Shown here piece after piece: positions 35,869 to 44,887 of a DNA stretch of 64,000 nucleotides (position 1 is its first letter; each line of letters begins with the position of its first letter). Location: the NCBI RefSeq assembly GCF_003202035.1, contig NZ_QJKC01000008.1:1-64000 (forward strand), written 5' to 3'. The notes beneath the pieces were generated by a model. That model saw only the letters and a program-made list of their open reading frames with translations. It did not search any database and was not told the origin of the DNA. The translations under genes and the position numbers were made by a program. The stretch comes from Aquitalea magnusonii. Lineage in GTDB: Bacteria; Pseudomonadota; Gammaproteobacteria; Burkholderiales; Chromobacteriaceae.

Positions 35869-36423
35869 TCAGCTGATTTTCTGGTAGCGCACTTCGAGGA
35901 TTTCGATGTCCTCGTCGCCGTCCGGGCCACGAAACACCACGCTGTCGCCCTCGCGCGCCTTGAGCAGGGTGCGGGCAATCGGCGAAATCCAGCTGATATG
36001 ACCGCGCGGCAGGTCGATCTCGTCCACGCCGACAATGCTCAGCAACTGCTCGCTGCCATCGCCCCGTTCGATCAGCACGGTGGCCGAGAAAAAGACCTGG
36101 TCGGTGGCTTCACGGGCTTCGGGATCGACCACTTCGGCCAGCTCCAGCCGCTTGGTCAAAAAACGGATGCGGCGGTCGATTTCACGCAGCCGCCGCTTGC
36201 CGTACAGATAGTCGCCGTTTTCCGAGCGGTCGCCATTGCTGGCCGCCCAGTTGACCACCTGCACCACTTCCGGCCTCTCCTTGTTGACCAGCTGGTACAG
36301 CTCATCCTTCAGCCGCCGCCAGCCACCGGGGGTGATGTAGTTCTTGCTGGAGGCCGGCAGCCGCTGCTCGACTGGCAGATCGTCTTCGGCCTCGTCATTC
36401 TCTTTGGTAAATGCCTTGCTCAT
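35869..36423 (-). CDS. greB: Transcription elongation factor GreB
   Basis: 184 residues. Rescues backtracked RNA polymerase by inducing transcript cleavage. N-terminal coiled coil (YITPGGWRRLKDELYQLVNKERPEVVQVV) with the tip acidic pair in ASNGDRSENGDYLYGKRRLREIDRRIRFL, then the C-terminal FKBP-like domain. A ~25-residue acidic extension precedes the usual start. Confidence 0.93.
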   Translation of the reverse strand: MSKAFTKENDEAEDDLPVEQRLPASSKNYITPGGWRRLKDELYQLVNKERPEVVQVVNWAASNGDRSENGDYLYGKRRLREIDRRIRFLTKRLELAEVVDPEAREATDQVFFSATVLIERGDGSEQLLSIVGVDEIDLPRGHISWISPIARTLLKAREGDSVVFRGPDGDEDIEILEVRYQKIS

Positions 36424-36489
36424 GCCTGCTTCCCTGCCTTGCGCTGCAATCCGCCACCTTACGTCGATAACGATGGTCGCGGCAAGTTG

Positions 36490-36948
36490 TCACTCCTCCA
36501 CCGGCCACAGCCATTCCCGGCAGTACACCAGCAGATTCTTCGGCCGCAGCTTCACCTGCTGCAGTTGCGCGTAGTCCAGCCACCGCAGATGGTATTGATT
36601 GTCCGGCGTCATGCGCGCCAGCTCCGGCCCGCCCAGCCGCAGGGTACCGCGAAACTTGCTGGCCAGAAACACATGCTCGATGCGCCCCTTGTGTTCCAGC
36701 GTGCACAGCTGCTCGGCCAGCCAGATGCTCAGGCCGGTTTCTTCGCGGGTTTCGCGCACACAGGCCATGGCCGGGGTTTCACCCGCCTTGATGGTGCCAC
36801 CGGGCAACACGAAGTATTCCTTGCCGTTCTTGATCCGCTGCATCATCAGCAGACGGCCATCCTGAATGATGACCACCGAGGCACGCGGGCCGCGCCGCAA
36901 ACCCAGCAGGCCGCTGCCACCCGCGGCGGCGGCCGGCGGCACGGTCAC
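36490..36948 (-). CDS. Nudix hydrolase
   Basis: About 152 residues; the start is uncertain. The Nudix box is complete (GGTIKAGETPAMACVRETREETGL, i.e. G-x5-E-x7-RE-xx-EE-x-G). The frame stays open upstream into the rluB coding region; GTG at 36948 or 36996 both avoid that overlap and neither has a clear ribosome-binding site. Substrate unknown. Same strand as rluB, probably the distal gene of its transcript. Confidence 0.75.
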   Translation of the reverse strand: MTVPPAAAAGGSGLLGLRRGPRASVVIIQDGRLLMMQRIKNGKEYFVLPGGTIKAGETPAMACVRETREETGLSIWLAEQLCTLEHKGRIEHVFLASKFRGTLRLGGPELARMTPDNQYHLRWLDYAQLQQVKLRPKNLLVYCREWLWPVEE

Positions 36949-37049
36949 ATCCTGCGAGCCTGTCGAAAGCAAAACGGGCGACCGCCAGCCGGTCACCCAT
37001 TTGCAGCAGCGCGCAGCCAGTGCCGTCAGCAACGGCCAGCTGCCACGGC

Positions 37050-38600
37050 TCACTCTGCCTTGCTTCCGCGGGTTTTCTTGCGGCCGGTCATGGTCAGGTC
37101 GGACCACTTCATCACCGCCGCCACTTCCGCTTCGTTCAGTTCGTAGAACTGGCCACGTTTCAAACGCGGCGGCAGGCCGAGGTTGCCGAAGCGCACGCGG
37201 ATCAGCCGGCTGACCGTGAGGCCGAAGTGTTCGAACATGCGCCGCACTTCGCGGTTACGGCCTTCCTTGATCACCACGTTGTACCACTGGTTGGCACCTT
37301 CTTCGGCACCACCGCGCTGGAATACGCGCTGGAAGGCGGCCGGGCCGTCTTCCAGTTCCACACCGGCGGTCATTTCCTTGGCGATTTCCGGGGTCAGCTC
37401 GCCCAGCACGCGCACGGCGTATTCCCGCTCCACTTCAAAGCTGGGGTGCATCATGCGGTTGGCCAGTTCACCACTGGTGGTGATCAGCAGCAGGCCGGAG
37501 GTGTTGACGTCCAGACGGCCCACGGCCACCCAGCGGCTGCTCTTGGCTTGCGGCAGGCGCTCGAACACGCTGACCCGGCCTTCCGGGTCGTCGCGGGAAA
37601 CGATTTCGCCTTCCTGCTTGTGATACATGATGATGCGCGGCAGGCGGTCGGCCCACTTGAGCTTGATCACATCACCCTTGGCGGTGACACGGTCTTCCGG
37701 ACCCACGCGGTCGCCCAGATTGGCTTTCTTGCCGTTCACCATCACCAGGCCGGCTTCAATCCATTCTTCCATTTCGCGGCGGGAGCCGACGCCGGAAGCG
37801 GACAGCGCCTTTTGCAGGCGGACCGGTTCAATCTGTTCCTTGTCGAGGCGTACCTCGCGCAGCCGCTTGGACTTTTCTTTCACGTCCTGACTCGGGCTGC
37901 GCAGACGCAACTTTTTTGCCTTGATCACCAGCGACTTGCCTTCTGCGCGCGGCTTGCCCGCGGCCGGAGCACGACGCTGTTCGCGCGGGCTTTGTTCACC
38001 TTCGGCCACCGGCATGGCGGCGTTCTTGTTGCCAAAGCGGCGCTCATGCTGCAATGCCTCACCGCCCTGGCCTTGCAGTCGCTCGGCCTTTTCCTGGCGG
38101 CGGGCAGCCTGCTGCTGGCGGTTGTTTTCCGACTGGCTGCGCTTGCCGCTGCCGGTAGGCTTGGCCTGCACTTCGCCACGACGGTTCACCGTTTCCTTGC
38201 GACGACCGGCGAGCGGCTTTTTCGGCTCGGCCACATTGCCGTTGGGTTCGCCGTTTTCATCACGCGGCAGGCCACGGGCCTGGCGTTGCAATTCCAGCTG
38301 CGCCAGTTCGGCACGGCTCATCTTGAACAGCGGTGCGCTTTCATGTGGTGCGGCATTGGCTTGTGCCTGCAGCAGATTGCCATAGGCATCGCGTGGCGCA
38401 GCGGGGCGACGGCCCTGCGGCTTGCCGCCCTGGGCCTGCGCGTCTTGCGGATTGCGCGCCTTGCCAAAGCCTCCCGGCTTGCCACGACCTTGTTGCTGCG
38501 GGGCGTTGCCGCGCGGCGCATCGGGCTGACGGCGCGGAGAAGATTCGCGGCCCTTTACACGCGCCACCGGCTGGCGGGCGTTGTTTTGTCCTTTAGACAT
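37050..38600 (-). CDS. rluB: 23S rRNA pseudouridine synthase RluB with long basic N-terminal extension
   Basis: 516 residues against about 290 in E. coli. Residues 1-255 are low-complexity, rich in Gln, Arg, Lys, Gly and Ala, and predicted disordered. An S4 RNA-binding domain follows (~258-310, RLQKALSASGVGSRREMEEWI), then the RsuA-type catalytic domain with D364 in GRLDVNTSGLLL. The core modifies U2605 of 23S rRNA in E. coli. The start is supported by AAAGAG upstream and by absence of any better internal start. scpB lies 46 bp upstream. Confidence 0.93.
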   Translation of the reverse strand: MSKGQNNARQPVARVKGRESSPRRQPDAPRGNAPQQQGRGKPGGFGKARNPQDAQAQGGKPQGRRPAAPRDAYGNLLQAQANAAPHESAPLFKMSRAELAQLELQRQARGLPRDENGEPNGNVAEPKKPLAGRRKETVNRRGEVQAKPTGSGKRSQSENNRQQQAARRQEKAERLQGQGGEALQHERRFGNKNAAMPVAEGEQSPREQRRAPAAGKPRAEGKSLVIKAKKLRLRSPSQDVKEKSKRLREVRLDKEQIEPVRLQKALSASGVGSRREMEEWIEAGLVMVNGKKANLGDRVGPEDRVTAKGDVIKLKWADRLPRIIMYHKQEGEIVSRDDPEGRVSVFERLPQAKSSRWVAVGRLDVNTSGLLLITTSGELANRMMHPSFEVEREYAVRVLGELTPEIAKEMTAGVELEDGPAAFQRVFQRGGAEEGANQWYNVVIKEGRNREVRRMFEHFGLTVSRLIRVRFGNLGLPPRLKRGQFYELNEAEVAAVMKWSDLTMTGRKKTRGSKAE

Positions 38601-38646
38601 AAATCATGCTCTTTCATTACGAGCGCACGGCAAAACGGCGTCCGGC

Positions 38647-39279
38647 CTATTCTGCCTGTGGCTCCAGATTGTCCGCCTCATCGTCGAGGGGGAGAGTGTC
38701 TTCGGCGTCTTCGCTGCCGATCTCTTGTGGCTGGGCATCGGGTATGACCAGTGTTCCCAAGTCTGCCAGTGGCGGCAGATCCCTTAGCGAAACAAAGCCA
38801 AGATCATCCAGAAACTTGCGGGTGGTGGCATACAGCCCCGGCCGGCCGGGCACGTCCTTGTGCCCGATTACTTCAATCCATCCCCGCTCCAGCAGGGTTT
38901 GCATCACGCTGGTGGACACCGACACGCCACGAATGGATTCGATATCACCACGGGTAACAGGTTGTTTGTAGGCGATAATCGCCAGGGTTTCCATCACGGC
39001 ACGCGAATAACGCGGCGGTTTTTCCGGATTCAGCCGTGACAGATAGGGGGTGAACTCGGCCCGGGCTCGAAAGCGCCAGCCGCTGGCCAGTTTCACCAGT
39101 TCCACACCACGGCCACGCCAGTCAGTCTGGATATCTTCCAGAATGTCGTTCAGCAAGGTGGCCTTGATGTCTTCGGTAAACAGCTTTTTGAGCTGGGATA
39201 CCGACAAGGGTTCCGTCGCGGTCAACAATGCCGTTTCCAGCACGATCTTGAGATAGTTTAAGTCGGTGATGGTGGACAT
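38647..39279 (-). CDS. scpB: Segregation and condensation protein B
   Basis: 210 residues from the ATG at 39279. Kleisin-partner (kite) subunit of the SMC-ScpAB condensin. Two winged helices: [24 protein letters not shown] and [29 protein letters not shown]; acidic C-terminal tail. Located between scpA and rluB, a widespread order. Confidence 0.93.
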   Translation of the reverse strand: MSTITDLNYLKIVLETALLTATEPLSVSQLKKLFTEDIKATLLNDILEDIQTDWRGRGVELVKLASGWRFRARAEFTPYLSRLNPEKPPRYSRAVMETLAIIAYKQPVTRGDIESIRGVSVSTSVMQTLLERGWIEVIGHKDVPGRPGLYATTRKFLDDLGFVSLRDLPPLADLGTLVIPDAQPQEIGSEDAEDTLPLDDEADNLEPQAE

Positions 39280-39424
39280 CGGACCAGGTCTCGCCCGGCC
39301 TGCGTGCAGGACTGGGGGCGAAAAAATATACATTGCGCGGGGAAGGCGCGGATTTTACCTGATTTCCCGCCCCGCGGCACGGTCAATTGACGCGCGACTG
39401 TCATGCGCGCAACAGTTCGCGCCA

Positions 39425-40255
39425 TCAGCTGATGGCGATGCGGACGTAAATCGGCTGATAGGCCAGTTCCTGGCTGACCTTGATCAGCCCTTCCTTGACC
39501 AGTTCCAGCACCGCGATGAAGTTGACCACCAGGTGCGCCACCCCCTTATCGACTTCGAACAGTTCCTCGAACGGTACGTATTCGCGCTCACTGAGATAGC
39601 GCAGGATCCAGCTCATCTGCTCGCGTACCGACAGTTCGTCCTTTTCCACCTTGTGGCTGCGCTTGTGCCGGGCGCGCGACAAAATGGCCAGCCAGGCCTG
39701 GCGCAGATCCACTGCGGCCACATCCGGCAGGCGCGCCTCGGCGCCCTGCTCGATCAGCACTGCCAGCCAGGCAAAATCGCGGTCGGCCTGCGGCAGCTTG
39801 TCCAGTGCCAGGGCCGCCAGCTTCATTTGTTCGTAGTCCAGCAGGCGGCGTACCAGTTCGGCGCGCGGGTCGTCCGGCTCGCCCTCTTCGTCCAGCGGCG
39901 GGCGCGGCAGCAGCAGCCGCGATTTGATTTCAATCAGCAGCGCCGCCATCAACAGGTATTCGGCCGCCAGCTCCAGCCGTTCGCTACGCATGGCGTCGAC
40001 ATAGCTCATGTACTGGCGGGTGATGTCGGCCATGGGAATGTTGAGCACATCGAGGTTCTGCTTGCGAATCAGGTACAGCAGCAAATCCAGCGGGCCTTCG
40101 AAGCTTTCCAGTATCACCTGCAAGGCATCGGGCGGGATGAACAGGTCTTGCGGCACTTCCAGCACCGGCTGGCCAAAAACGTGGGCAATGGGCAGGCCAG
40201 CCGGCAGTTCCGGCGCAGTCAGGGTAAAGTCGGTGGCGGTGTTCAAGGTACTCAT
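39425..40255 (-). CDS. scpA: Segregation and condensation protein A
   Basis: 276 residues from the ATG at 40255. Kleisin subunit bridging SMC heads. Family signature FEGPLDLLLYLIRKQNLDVLNIPMADITRQYMSYV, then LAAEYLLMAALLIEIKSRLLLPRP and the C-terminal winged helix. The start codon overlaps the stop of the upstream LysR gene (ATGA, 40252-40255); no independent ribosome-binding site is visible, so translation may depend on reinitiation. Confidence 0.93.
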   Translation of the reverse strand: MSTLNTATDFTLTAPELPAGLPIAHVFGQPVLEVPQDLFIPPDALQVILESFEGPLDLLLYLIRKQNLDVLNIPMADITRQYMSYVDAMRSERLELAAEYLLMAALLIEIKSRLLLPRPPLDEEGEPDDPRAELVRRLLDYEQMKLAALALDKLPQADRDFAWLAVLIEQGAEARLPDVAAVDLRQAWLAILSRARHKRSHKVEKDELSVREQMSWILRYLSEREYVPFEELFEVDKGVAHLVVNFIAVLELVKEGLIKVSQELAYQPIYVRIAIS

Positions 40256-41148
40256 GCGACAGAGTGTAAGCCAGGTGGGTGCGCCTTGAGCCATTCCAGA
40301 AACAGGCGTGCCGGCCCGGACAGGCTCACCTTGCGGTGATAGGCCAGCATGATGGTGCGCGCCGGCTCGTAGGGCTGCAAGGGCAGCCGGCACAGGCCGC
40401 TGCTGATCATCACTTCGGGCAGGGCGCTCCAGCCCAGCCCGGCCTCCACCAGCATGCGCAGCGCTTCCAGATAATTGGACGGCTCACGCACATCCAGCGG
40501 GGTGGCGTGCTGCTGGAACAGGTTTTCGATCAGCCGCCGGCAGCGGGTATTGCTGCCGGGCAACAGGGCCGGATAGCGCGCCAGGTCCTGCAGCGTCAGC
40601 GCCGCGAGCAAGGCCAATGGATGTTGCTGAGCCACGGCAAAACACAGCCGCTCGTTCAGTACCTCGACATATTCCAGCGCCTGCTCATGCAGCGGCGGTT
40701 CGGACATGAAGCCCAGCTCCAGCTCACCCTGACACAGCAGTTTGTGGGTTTCGGCCGAGGTCTTGAAATCCACGGTGAGATCAATGCCCGGATACTGGCG
40801 GACAAAATCGGCCAGCAGCGGCTTGAGGTAGTACAGGCCGATATGCTGGGTGGTGGCCAGATGCAGCTTGCCAATCTGCGCCGGTTGCAGGCTGCGCAAT
40901 AGCTGGCTGGCCTGGTCGGCCTCCGCCAGGATGCGCAGCGCATGGGGCAGGAAGGCGCGGCCGGCCTCGGTCAACACCGTGCGCCGGCCGATGCGGTCGA
41001 ACAGCGTGACGCGCAGGGCATCCTCCAGGCTGCGAATGCGCTTGGACAGGCCGGGCTGGGTGAGGTGCAGGCAGTCGGCGGCGCGCGAAAATGAAGACTC
41101 ACGCGCAGCACTGACAAAAGCCTTGAGAGCGGCTAGATGAAAATCCAT
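40252..41148 (-). CDS. LysR-family regulator, divergent from ctlX and overlapping scpA
   Basis: 298 residues. Helix-turn-helix at ~18-40 (SSFSRAADCLHLTQPGLSKRIRSLEDAL), substrate-binding region with SEPPLHEQALEYVEVLNERLCFAV. Reading divergently from the ctlX-like gene and sharing a 102-bp control region that holds a perfect inverted repeat, it probably regulates that gene. Its 3' end overlaps scpA by 4 nt, which ties a house-keeping condensin gene to a regulator. Confidence 0.88.
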   Translation of the reverse strand: MDFHLAALKAFVSAARESSFSRAADCLHLTQPGLSKRIRSLEDALRVTLFDRIGRRTVLTEAGRAFLPHALRILAEADQASQLLRSLQPAQIGKLHLATTQHIGLYYLKPLLADFVRQYPGIDLTVDFKTSAETHKLLCQGELELGFMSEPPLHEQALEYVEVLNERLCFAVAQQHPLALLAALTLQDLARYPALLPGSNTRCRRLIENLFQQHATPLDVREPSNYLEALRMLVEAGLGWSALPEVMISSGLCRLPLQPYEPARTIMLAYHRKVSLSGPARLFLEWLKAHPPGLHSVA

Positions 41149-41168
41149 TCCAAATCATTATGGAGATG

Positions 41169-41194
41169 TCAAACAAATCCAACTTTTTGTTTGA
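41169..41194. promoter_or_regulatory. Inverted repeat, probable LysR operator of ctlX
   Basis: Perfect 9-bp arms TCAAACAAA (41169-41177) and TTTGTTTGA (41186-41194) separated by 8 bp. It overlaps a possible -35 TTGTTT (41187-41192) followed 17 bp later by TATACC (41210-41215). Its position argues that the ctlX start is 41250, not the ATG at 41160. Confidence 0.6.
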
Positions 41195-41249
41195 TGTAGG
41201 TCTGGCTACTATACCAGCACCCTCCTTACTTTGCCTCCGAAACCATTAC

Positions 41250-42242
41250 ATGGGAAATCAGAATCTGCCCTGGGTCGCACCGCTGTCGCTGACCCGCCCG
41301 CCACAGGCGCAACTGGCGCGCGCCGTGGTCATGGTGCGCCCGGTCGACTTTGCCTTTAACGAACAGACCGGTGCCGACAATGTGTTCCAGCATCGGCTGA
41401 ACCTGCCGCCGGCAGCCGTCACCGCACAGGCCATGGCGGAATTCGATGCCATGGTGCAGCGCCTGCAGCAATATGGCCTGCAGGTGATGGTGCTGGAAAA
41501 AAGCCCAGACGGCATTGCCACGCCGGATGCGGTATTTCCCAACAACTGGTTTAGCACCAGCGCCGATGGCAGCTTGCACATTTATCCGATGCACACGCCC
41601 AACCGCCGTCAGGAACGGCGGGTGGAGGAGCTGGCGCGGCTGCTGCTGGGCCATGGCTACCAGATCAACCAGATCAGCTGGGTGGGCCATCCCTGGGAGG
41701 AGGAACTGATCCTGGAAGGCACCGGGGTGATGATTTTCGACCATGCCCGCCGCCGGGTGTATGCCGCGCGTTCGCAGCGCTGCCATCCGCTGGCACTGTA
41801 CCGCTATGCCCGCTTGCGTGGATTGGAGGATGTGCAATTGTTTGACACCGCCGACAGCCACGGCGTCCCCATCTATCACAGCAATGTGATGATGTCGGTG
41901 GGGCAGGATATCGCGGTGATCTGTGCCGACAGCCTGTATCAGCCGGAACAACGCCAGCAGGTGCTGGCCACGCTGGAGTCCACCCACGAGGTGATCCGCA
42001 TCAGCCATCAGCAGGTGGAGCAGCATTTCTGCGGCAATATCCTGCAACTGGCGGCACAGGACGGCACGCCGCTGCTGGCCATGTCGCAGCGCGCCTGGGA
42101 AGGCTTCACCCCGGCACAGCGCCGCGTGCTGGAGCGTCATGGCCAGCCGGTGGTCAACCCCATCCCCACCATTGAAGCAGTCGGCGGTGGCAGTTGCCGC
42201 TGCATGCTGGCGGAAATCTTCCTGCCGCGTGTCGAGCACTGA
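41250..42242 (+). CDS. ctlX: CtlX-like arginine deiminase-related hydrolase (citrulline utilisation)
   Basis: 330 residues from the ATG at 41250. Guanidino-group-modifying superfamily (amidinotransferase/deiminase fold). Family features: VVMVRPVDFAFNEQTGADNVFQ, PDAVFPNNWFSTSADGSLHIYPM, the catalytic His region DSHGVPIYHSNVMMSVG and the nucleophilic Cys in GGGSCRCMLAEIFLP. No arginine-pathway gene neighbours it. No ribosome-binding site is clear, so the start rests on homologue-like length and on the operator upstream. Confidence 0.78.
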   Translation: MGNQNLPWVAPLSLTRPPQAQLARAVVMVRPVDFAFNEQTGADNVFQHRLNLPPAAVTAQAMAEFDAMVQRLQQYGLQVMVLEKSPDGIATPDAVFPNNWFSTSADGSLHIYPMHTPNRRQERRVEELARLLLGHGYQINQISWVGHPWEEELILEGTGVMIFDHARRRVYAARSQRCHPLALYRYARLRGLEDVQLFDTADSHGVPIYHSNVMMSVGQDIAVICADSLYQPEQRQQVLATLESTHEVIRISHQQVEQHFCGNILQLAAQDGTPLLAMSQRAWEGFTPAQRRVLERHGQPVVNPIPTIEAVGGGSCRCMLAEIFLPRVEH

Positions 42243-42264
42243 CACTGGACGCCGCAAGAATGCA

Positions 42265-42299
42265 ATAAAAAAGCCGGAACACATGGTTCCGGCTTTTTG
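42265..42299. terminator. Bidirectional terminator ctlX/trpS
   Basis: A6 - GCCGGAAC - ACATG - GTTCCGGC - T5; between convergent genes. Confidence 0.85.
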
Positions 42300-42321
42300 C
42301 TTGTTGCCAGGGTGTTGCGAA

Positions 42322-43518
42322 TCAGAAACCCAGCCCCATGGCGGCGCGTACGTCGCTCATGGTTTCCTTGGCCACCTGCTCGGCGCGACGGCAACCTTCG
42401 AATACGATTTCCTTGACCCGGTCCGGGTGCGACAGATACTGCTCGGCGCGTTCGAACATCGGTTGCTGTTCACGCAGCACGCCTTCGATCACCGGTTGCT
42501 TGCAATCCAGACAGCCGATGCCGGCGCTGGTACAGCCCTGCTTCACCCATTCGCGGGTGTCGTGATCGCTGTAAACCTGATGCAGCTGCCACACCGGGCA
42601 TTTTTCCGGATTACCGGCATCGGTACGGCGTACGCGGGCCGGGTCGGTGGGCATGGCCTTGACCTTCTTGCTCACCTGTTCCGGCGCTTCGCGCATGGTG
42701 ATGGTGTTGCCATAGGACTTGGACATTTTCTGCCCGTCCAGACCCGGCATGCGCGAGGCGGCGGTCAGCTTGGCTTCCGGCTCCGGCAGAATGGTCTTGC
42801 CCTTGTTTTCCAGCCAGCCGGCCAGCCGTTCGCGGTCGGCCACGCCCAGGTTCTGGCTGGCGGCCAGAATCTCGCGCGCAGCTTGCAGGGCTTCGGCATT
42901 GCCGTCCTGCAAATAAGCGGTACGCTGCTGCATGAACTGCTTGCCCTGCTTGCCGATTTTCTTGGCGGCGGCCTGGGCCAGCTCGTCGAAATTGGCTTCG
43001 CGGCCAAACAGGTTGTTGAAGCGGCGGGCCACTTCGCGGGTCAGTTCGATATGTGGCACCTGGTCTTCGCCCACCGGCACCAGCCCGGCCTTGTACACCA
43101 GGATGTCGGCGGCCTGCAGCAGCGGGTAGCCGAGGAAGCCGTAAGTACCCAGATCCTTGGTGGACAGCTTTTCGATCTGGTCCTTGTAGGTGGGCACGCG
43201 CTCCAGCCAGGACAGCGGGGTCACCATGGACAGCGCCAGATGCAGCTCGGCATGCTGCGGTACCTTGGACTGCAGGAATACCGTGGCCTTGTCCGGGTCG
43301 ACGCCGGCCGCCAGCCAGTCGATCACCATGTCCCAGATGCTCTTTTCGATGATGGAGACATTATCGTAATTGGTGGTGAGGGCGTGCCAGTCGGCCACCA
43401 TGAAATAGCAATCGTGACTGCTCTGCAGCTCTACCCAGTTCTTGATGACGCCGTGGTAATGGCCAAGGTGCAGGCTGCCCGTGGGGCGCATGCCGGAAAG
43501 GATGCGGTTGGCAAACAT
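42322..43518 (-). CDS. trpS: Tryptophanyl-tRNA synthetase
   Basis: 398 residues from the ATG at 43518 (MFANRILSGMRPTGSLHLGHYHG with the class I HIGH motif). KMSKS is present (GLDGQKMSKSYGNT). Longer than the 334-residue E. coli enzyme, in line with the ~400-residue form of many betaproteobacteria. In-frame sequence upstream of the ATG belongs to the preceding M50 gene. Confidence 0.95.
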   Translation of the reverse strand: MFANRILSGMRPTGSLHLGHYHGVIKNWVELQSSHDCYFMVADWHALTTNYDNVSIIEKSIWDMVIDWLAAGVDPDKATVFLQSKVPQHAELHLALSMVTPLSWLERVPTYKDQIEKLSTKDLGTYGFLGYPLLQAADILVYKAGLVPVGEDQVPHIELTREVARRFNNLFGREANFDELAQAAAKKIGKQGKQFMQQRTAYLQDGNAEALQAAREILAASQNLGVADRERLAGWLENKGKTILPEPEAKLTAASRMPGLDGQKMSKSYGNTITMREAPEQVSKKVKAMPTDPARVRRTDAGNPEKCPVWQLHQVYSDHDTREWVKQGCTSAGIGCLDCKQPVIEGVLREQQPMFERAEQYLSHPDRVKEIVFEGCRRAEQVAKETMSDVRAAMGLGF

Positions 43519-43532
43519 GGAGCGGATTCCAG

Positions 43533-44174
43533 TTAGAAAAAGAGACTGAGCAGATGATACACCAGCTGGCGCAGCGGATTGAGCAGCGGCATGAGTACGC
43601 CGGTAAAGATCAGCGCGATCAGTATCCACATGCCATAGGGTTCCAGCCGCGAATACTTGTAGGCGAGGCCAGGCGGCAGCAGGCTTTCCACGATGCGCCC
43701 GCCATCCAGCGGCAGCAGCGGCAGCAGGTTGAGCACCATCAGCATGACGTTGATATTGATGCCGGCCTTGCTCATCAGCGCCAGCGGTTCGGAATAGCTG
43801 TTGTTCATGACGATGGCCAGCTTGAGCAGCAAGACCCACAGCACCGCCATGATGAAGTTGGCCAGCGGGCCGGCAGCCGCCACCCAGCGCATGCCGACAC
43901 GCGGATTGCGCAGCGCGCCGAAATTCACCGGCACCGGTTTGGCCCAGCCGAACAGCACGCCGCCCATCATCAGCGACAGCAGCGGCAGCAGTACGGTGCC
44001 CACCGGGTCAATGTGCTTGAGCGGGTTAAGCGTCATGCGCCCCAGCATATAGGCGGTGGCATCGCCAAAACGCTTGGCGGCATAGGCATGCGCGGCTTCG
44101 TGCAGGGTAATGGCCAGCAGCACCGGCAAGGCATAGATGCTGATCTGCTGGATCAGTTGAGAGGTATCGCCCAT
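43533..44174 (-). CDS. Site-2 protease family (M50) membrane metallopeptidase
   Basis: 213 residues from the ATG at 44174 (MGDTSQLIQQISIYALPVLL). Intramembrane zinc protease: HEAAH supplies two ligands and the catalytic Glu, NLLPLLPLDGGR the third ligand. Four to five membrane helices, no PDZ domain, so a minimal member. Lies 14 bp upstream of trpS on the same strand. Confidence 0.87.
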   Translation of the reverse strand: MGDTSQLIQQISIYALPVLLAITLHEAAHAYAAKRFGDATAYMLGRMTLNPLKHIDPVGTVLLPLLSLMMGGVLFGWAKPVPVNFGALRNPRVGMRWVAAAGPLANFIMAVLWVLLLKLAIVMNNSYSEPLALMSKAGININVMLMVLNLLPLLPLDGGRIVESLLPPGLAYKYSRLEPYGMWILIALIFTGVLMPLLNPLRQLVYHLLSLFF

Positions 44175-44247
44175 GGCTTCTTTTCTGTGTTGGCTAAGAT
44201 GAACCACTACTAGATGGGGACAGCCGGCCAGGGTTCCAGCCGGATGA

Positions 44248-44868
44248 CTATAAACCGAACACGGCCGGGTCGCCCTTGCCACGGCGCAGCAGTTCCACGC
44301 CGTCGGTCATGTCGATCACAGTCGTCGGATCAGTGCCACACCAGCCGCCGTCAATCACCGCATCCACGCTGTGCTCCAGCCGCTCGCGGATTTCATACGG
44401 ATCGGTCAGCGCTTCCTCATCGCCCGGCAACAGCAAGGTACAGGACAGGATGGGCTCGCCCAGTTCTTCCAGCAGGGCCAGCGCCACCTTGTGGTCGGGC
44501 ACGCGCAGGCCGATGGTGGCGCGCTTGGGGTGCAAGGTGCGACGCGGCACTTCCTTGGTGGCCTGCAGGATGAAGGTGTAACTGCCCGGCGTGGCGGCCT
44601 TGAGCTGGCGGAACTGGCTGTTGTCGACGCGGGCGTAATTGGCCAGCTCGGACAGGTTGTGGCAGACCAGGGTCAGGTGATGCTTGAGCTCGATCTGGCG
44701 GATGTCCAGGATGCGCTCCATGGCCTTCTTGTCGCCCAGCATGCAGCCCAGCGCGTAGCAGGAGTCGGTGGGATAGACCACCACCCCGCCGCCCCGCAGG
44801 ATGTTGGCCGCTTCCCGGATCAGCCGCGCTTGCGGGTTGTCCGGGTGAATCATGAAGAACTGTGCCAT
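44248..44868 (-). CDS. YciO/Sua5-family protein (threonylcarbamoyl-AMP synthase-like)
   Basis: 206 residues from the ATG at 44868. YrdC-like domain: NILRGGGVVVYPTDSCYALGC, KHHLTLVCHNLSELANYARV, PGSYTFILQATKEVPRR and IGLRVPDH. Closer to YciO than to TsaC by length and the opening FFMIHPDNPQAR; whether it forms the tRNA t6A intermediate cannot be decided here. Confidence 0.85.
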   Translation of the reverse strand: MAQFFMIHPDNPQARLIREAANILRGGGVVVYPTDSCYALGCMLGDKKAMERILDIRQIELKHHLTLVCHNLSELANYARVDNSQFRQLKAATPGSYTFILQATKEVPRRTLHPKRATIGLRVPDHKVALALLEELGEPILSCTLLLPGDEEALTDPYEIRERLEHSVDAVIDGGWCGTDPTTVIDMTDGVELLRRGKGDPAVFGL

Positions 44869-44887
44869 ATGCGTGCTTCTGTGTTGG

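Noticed and set aside
41160-41249. Longer ctlX start at 41160
   Set aside because: It would place the inverted repeat and likely promoter inside the coding region and adds residues unlike the family.
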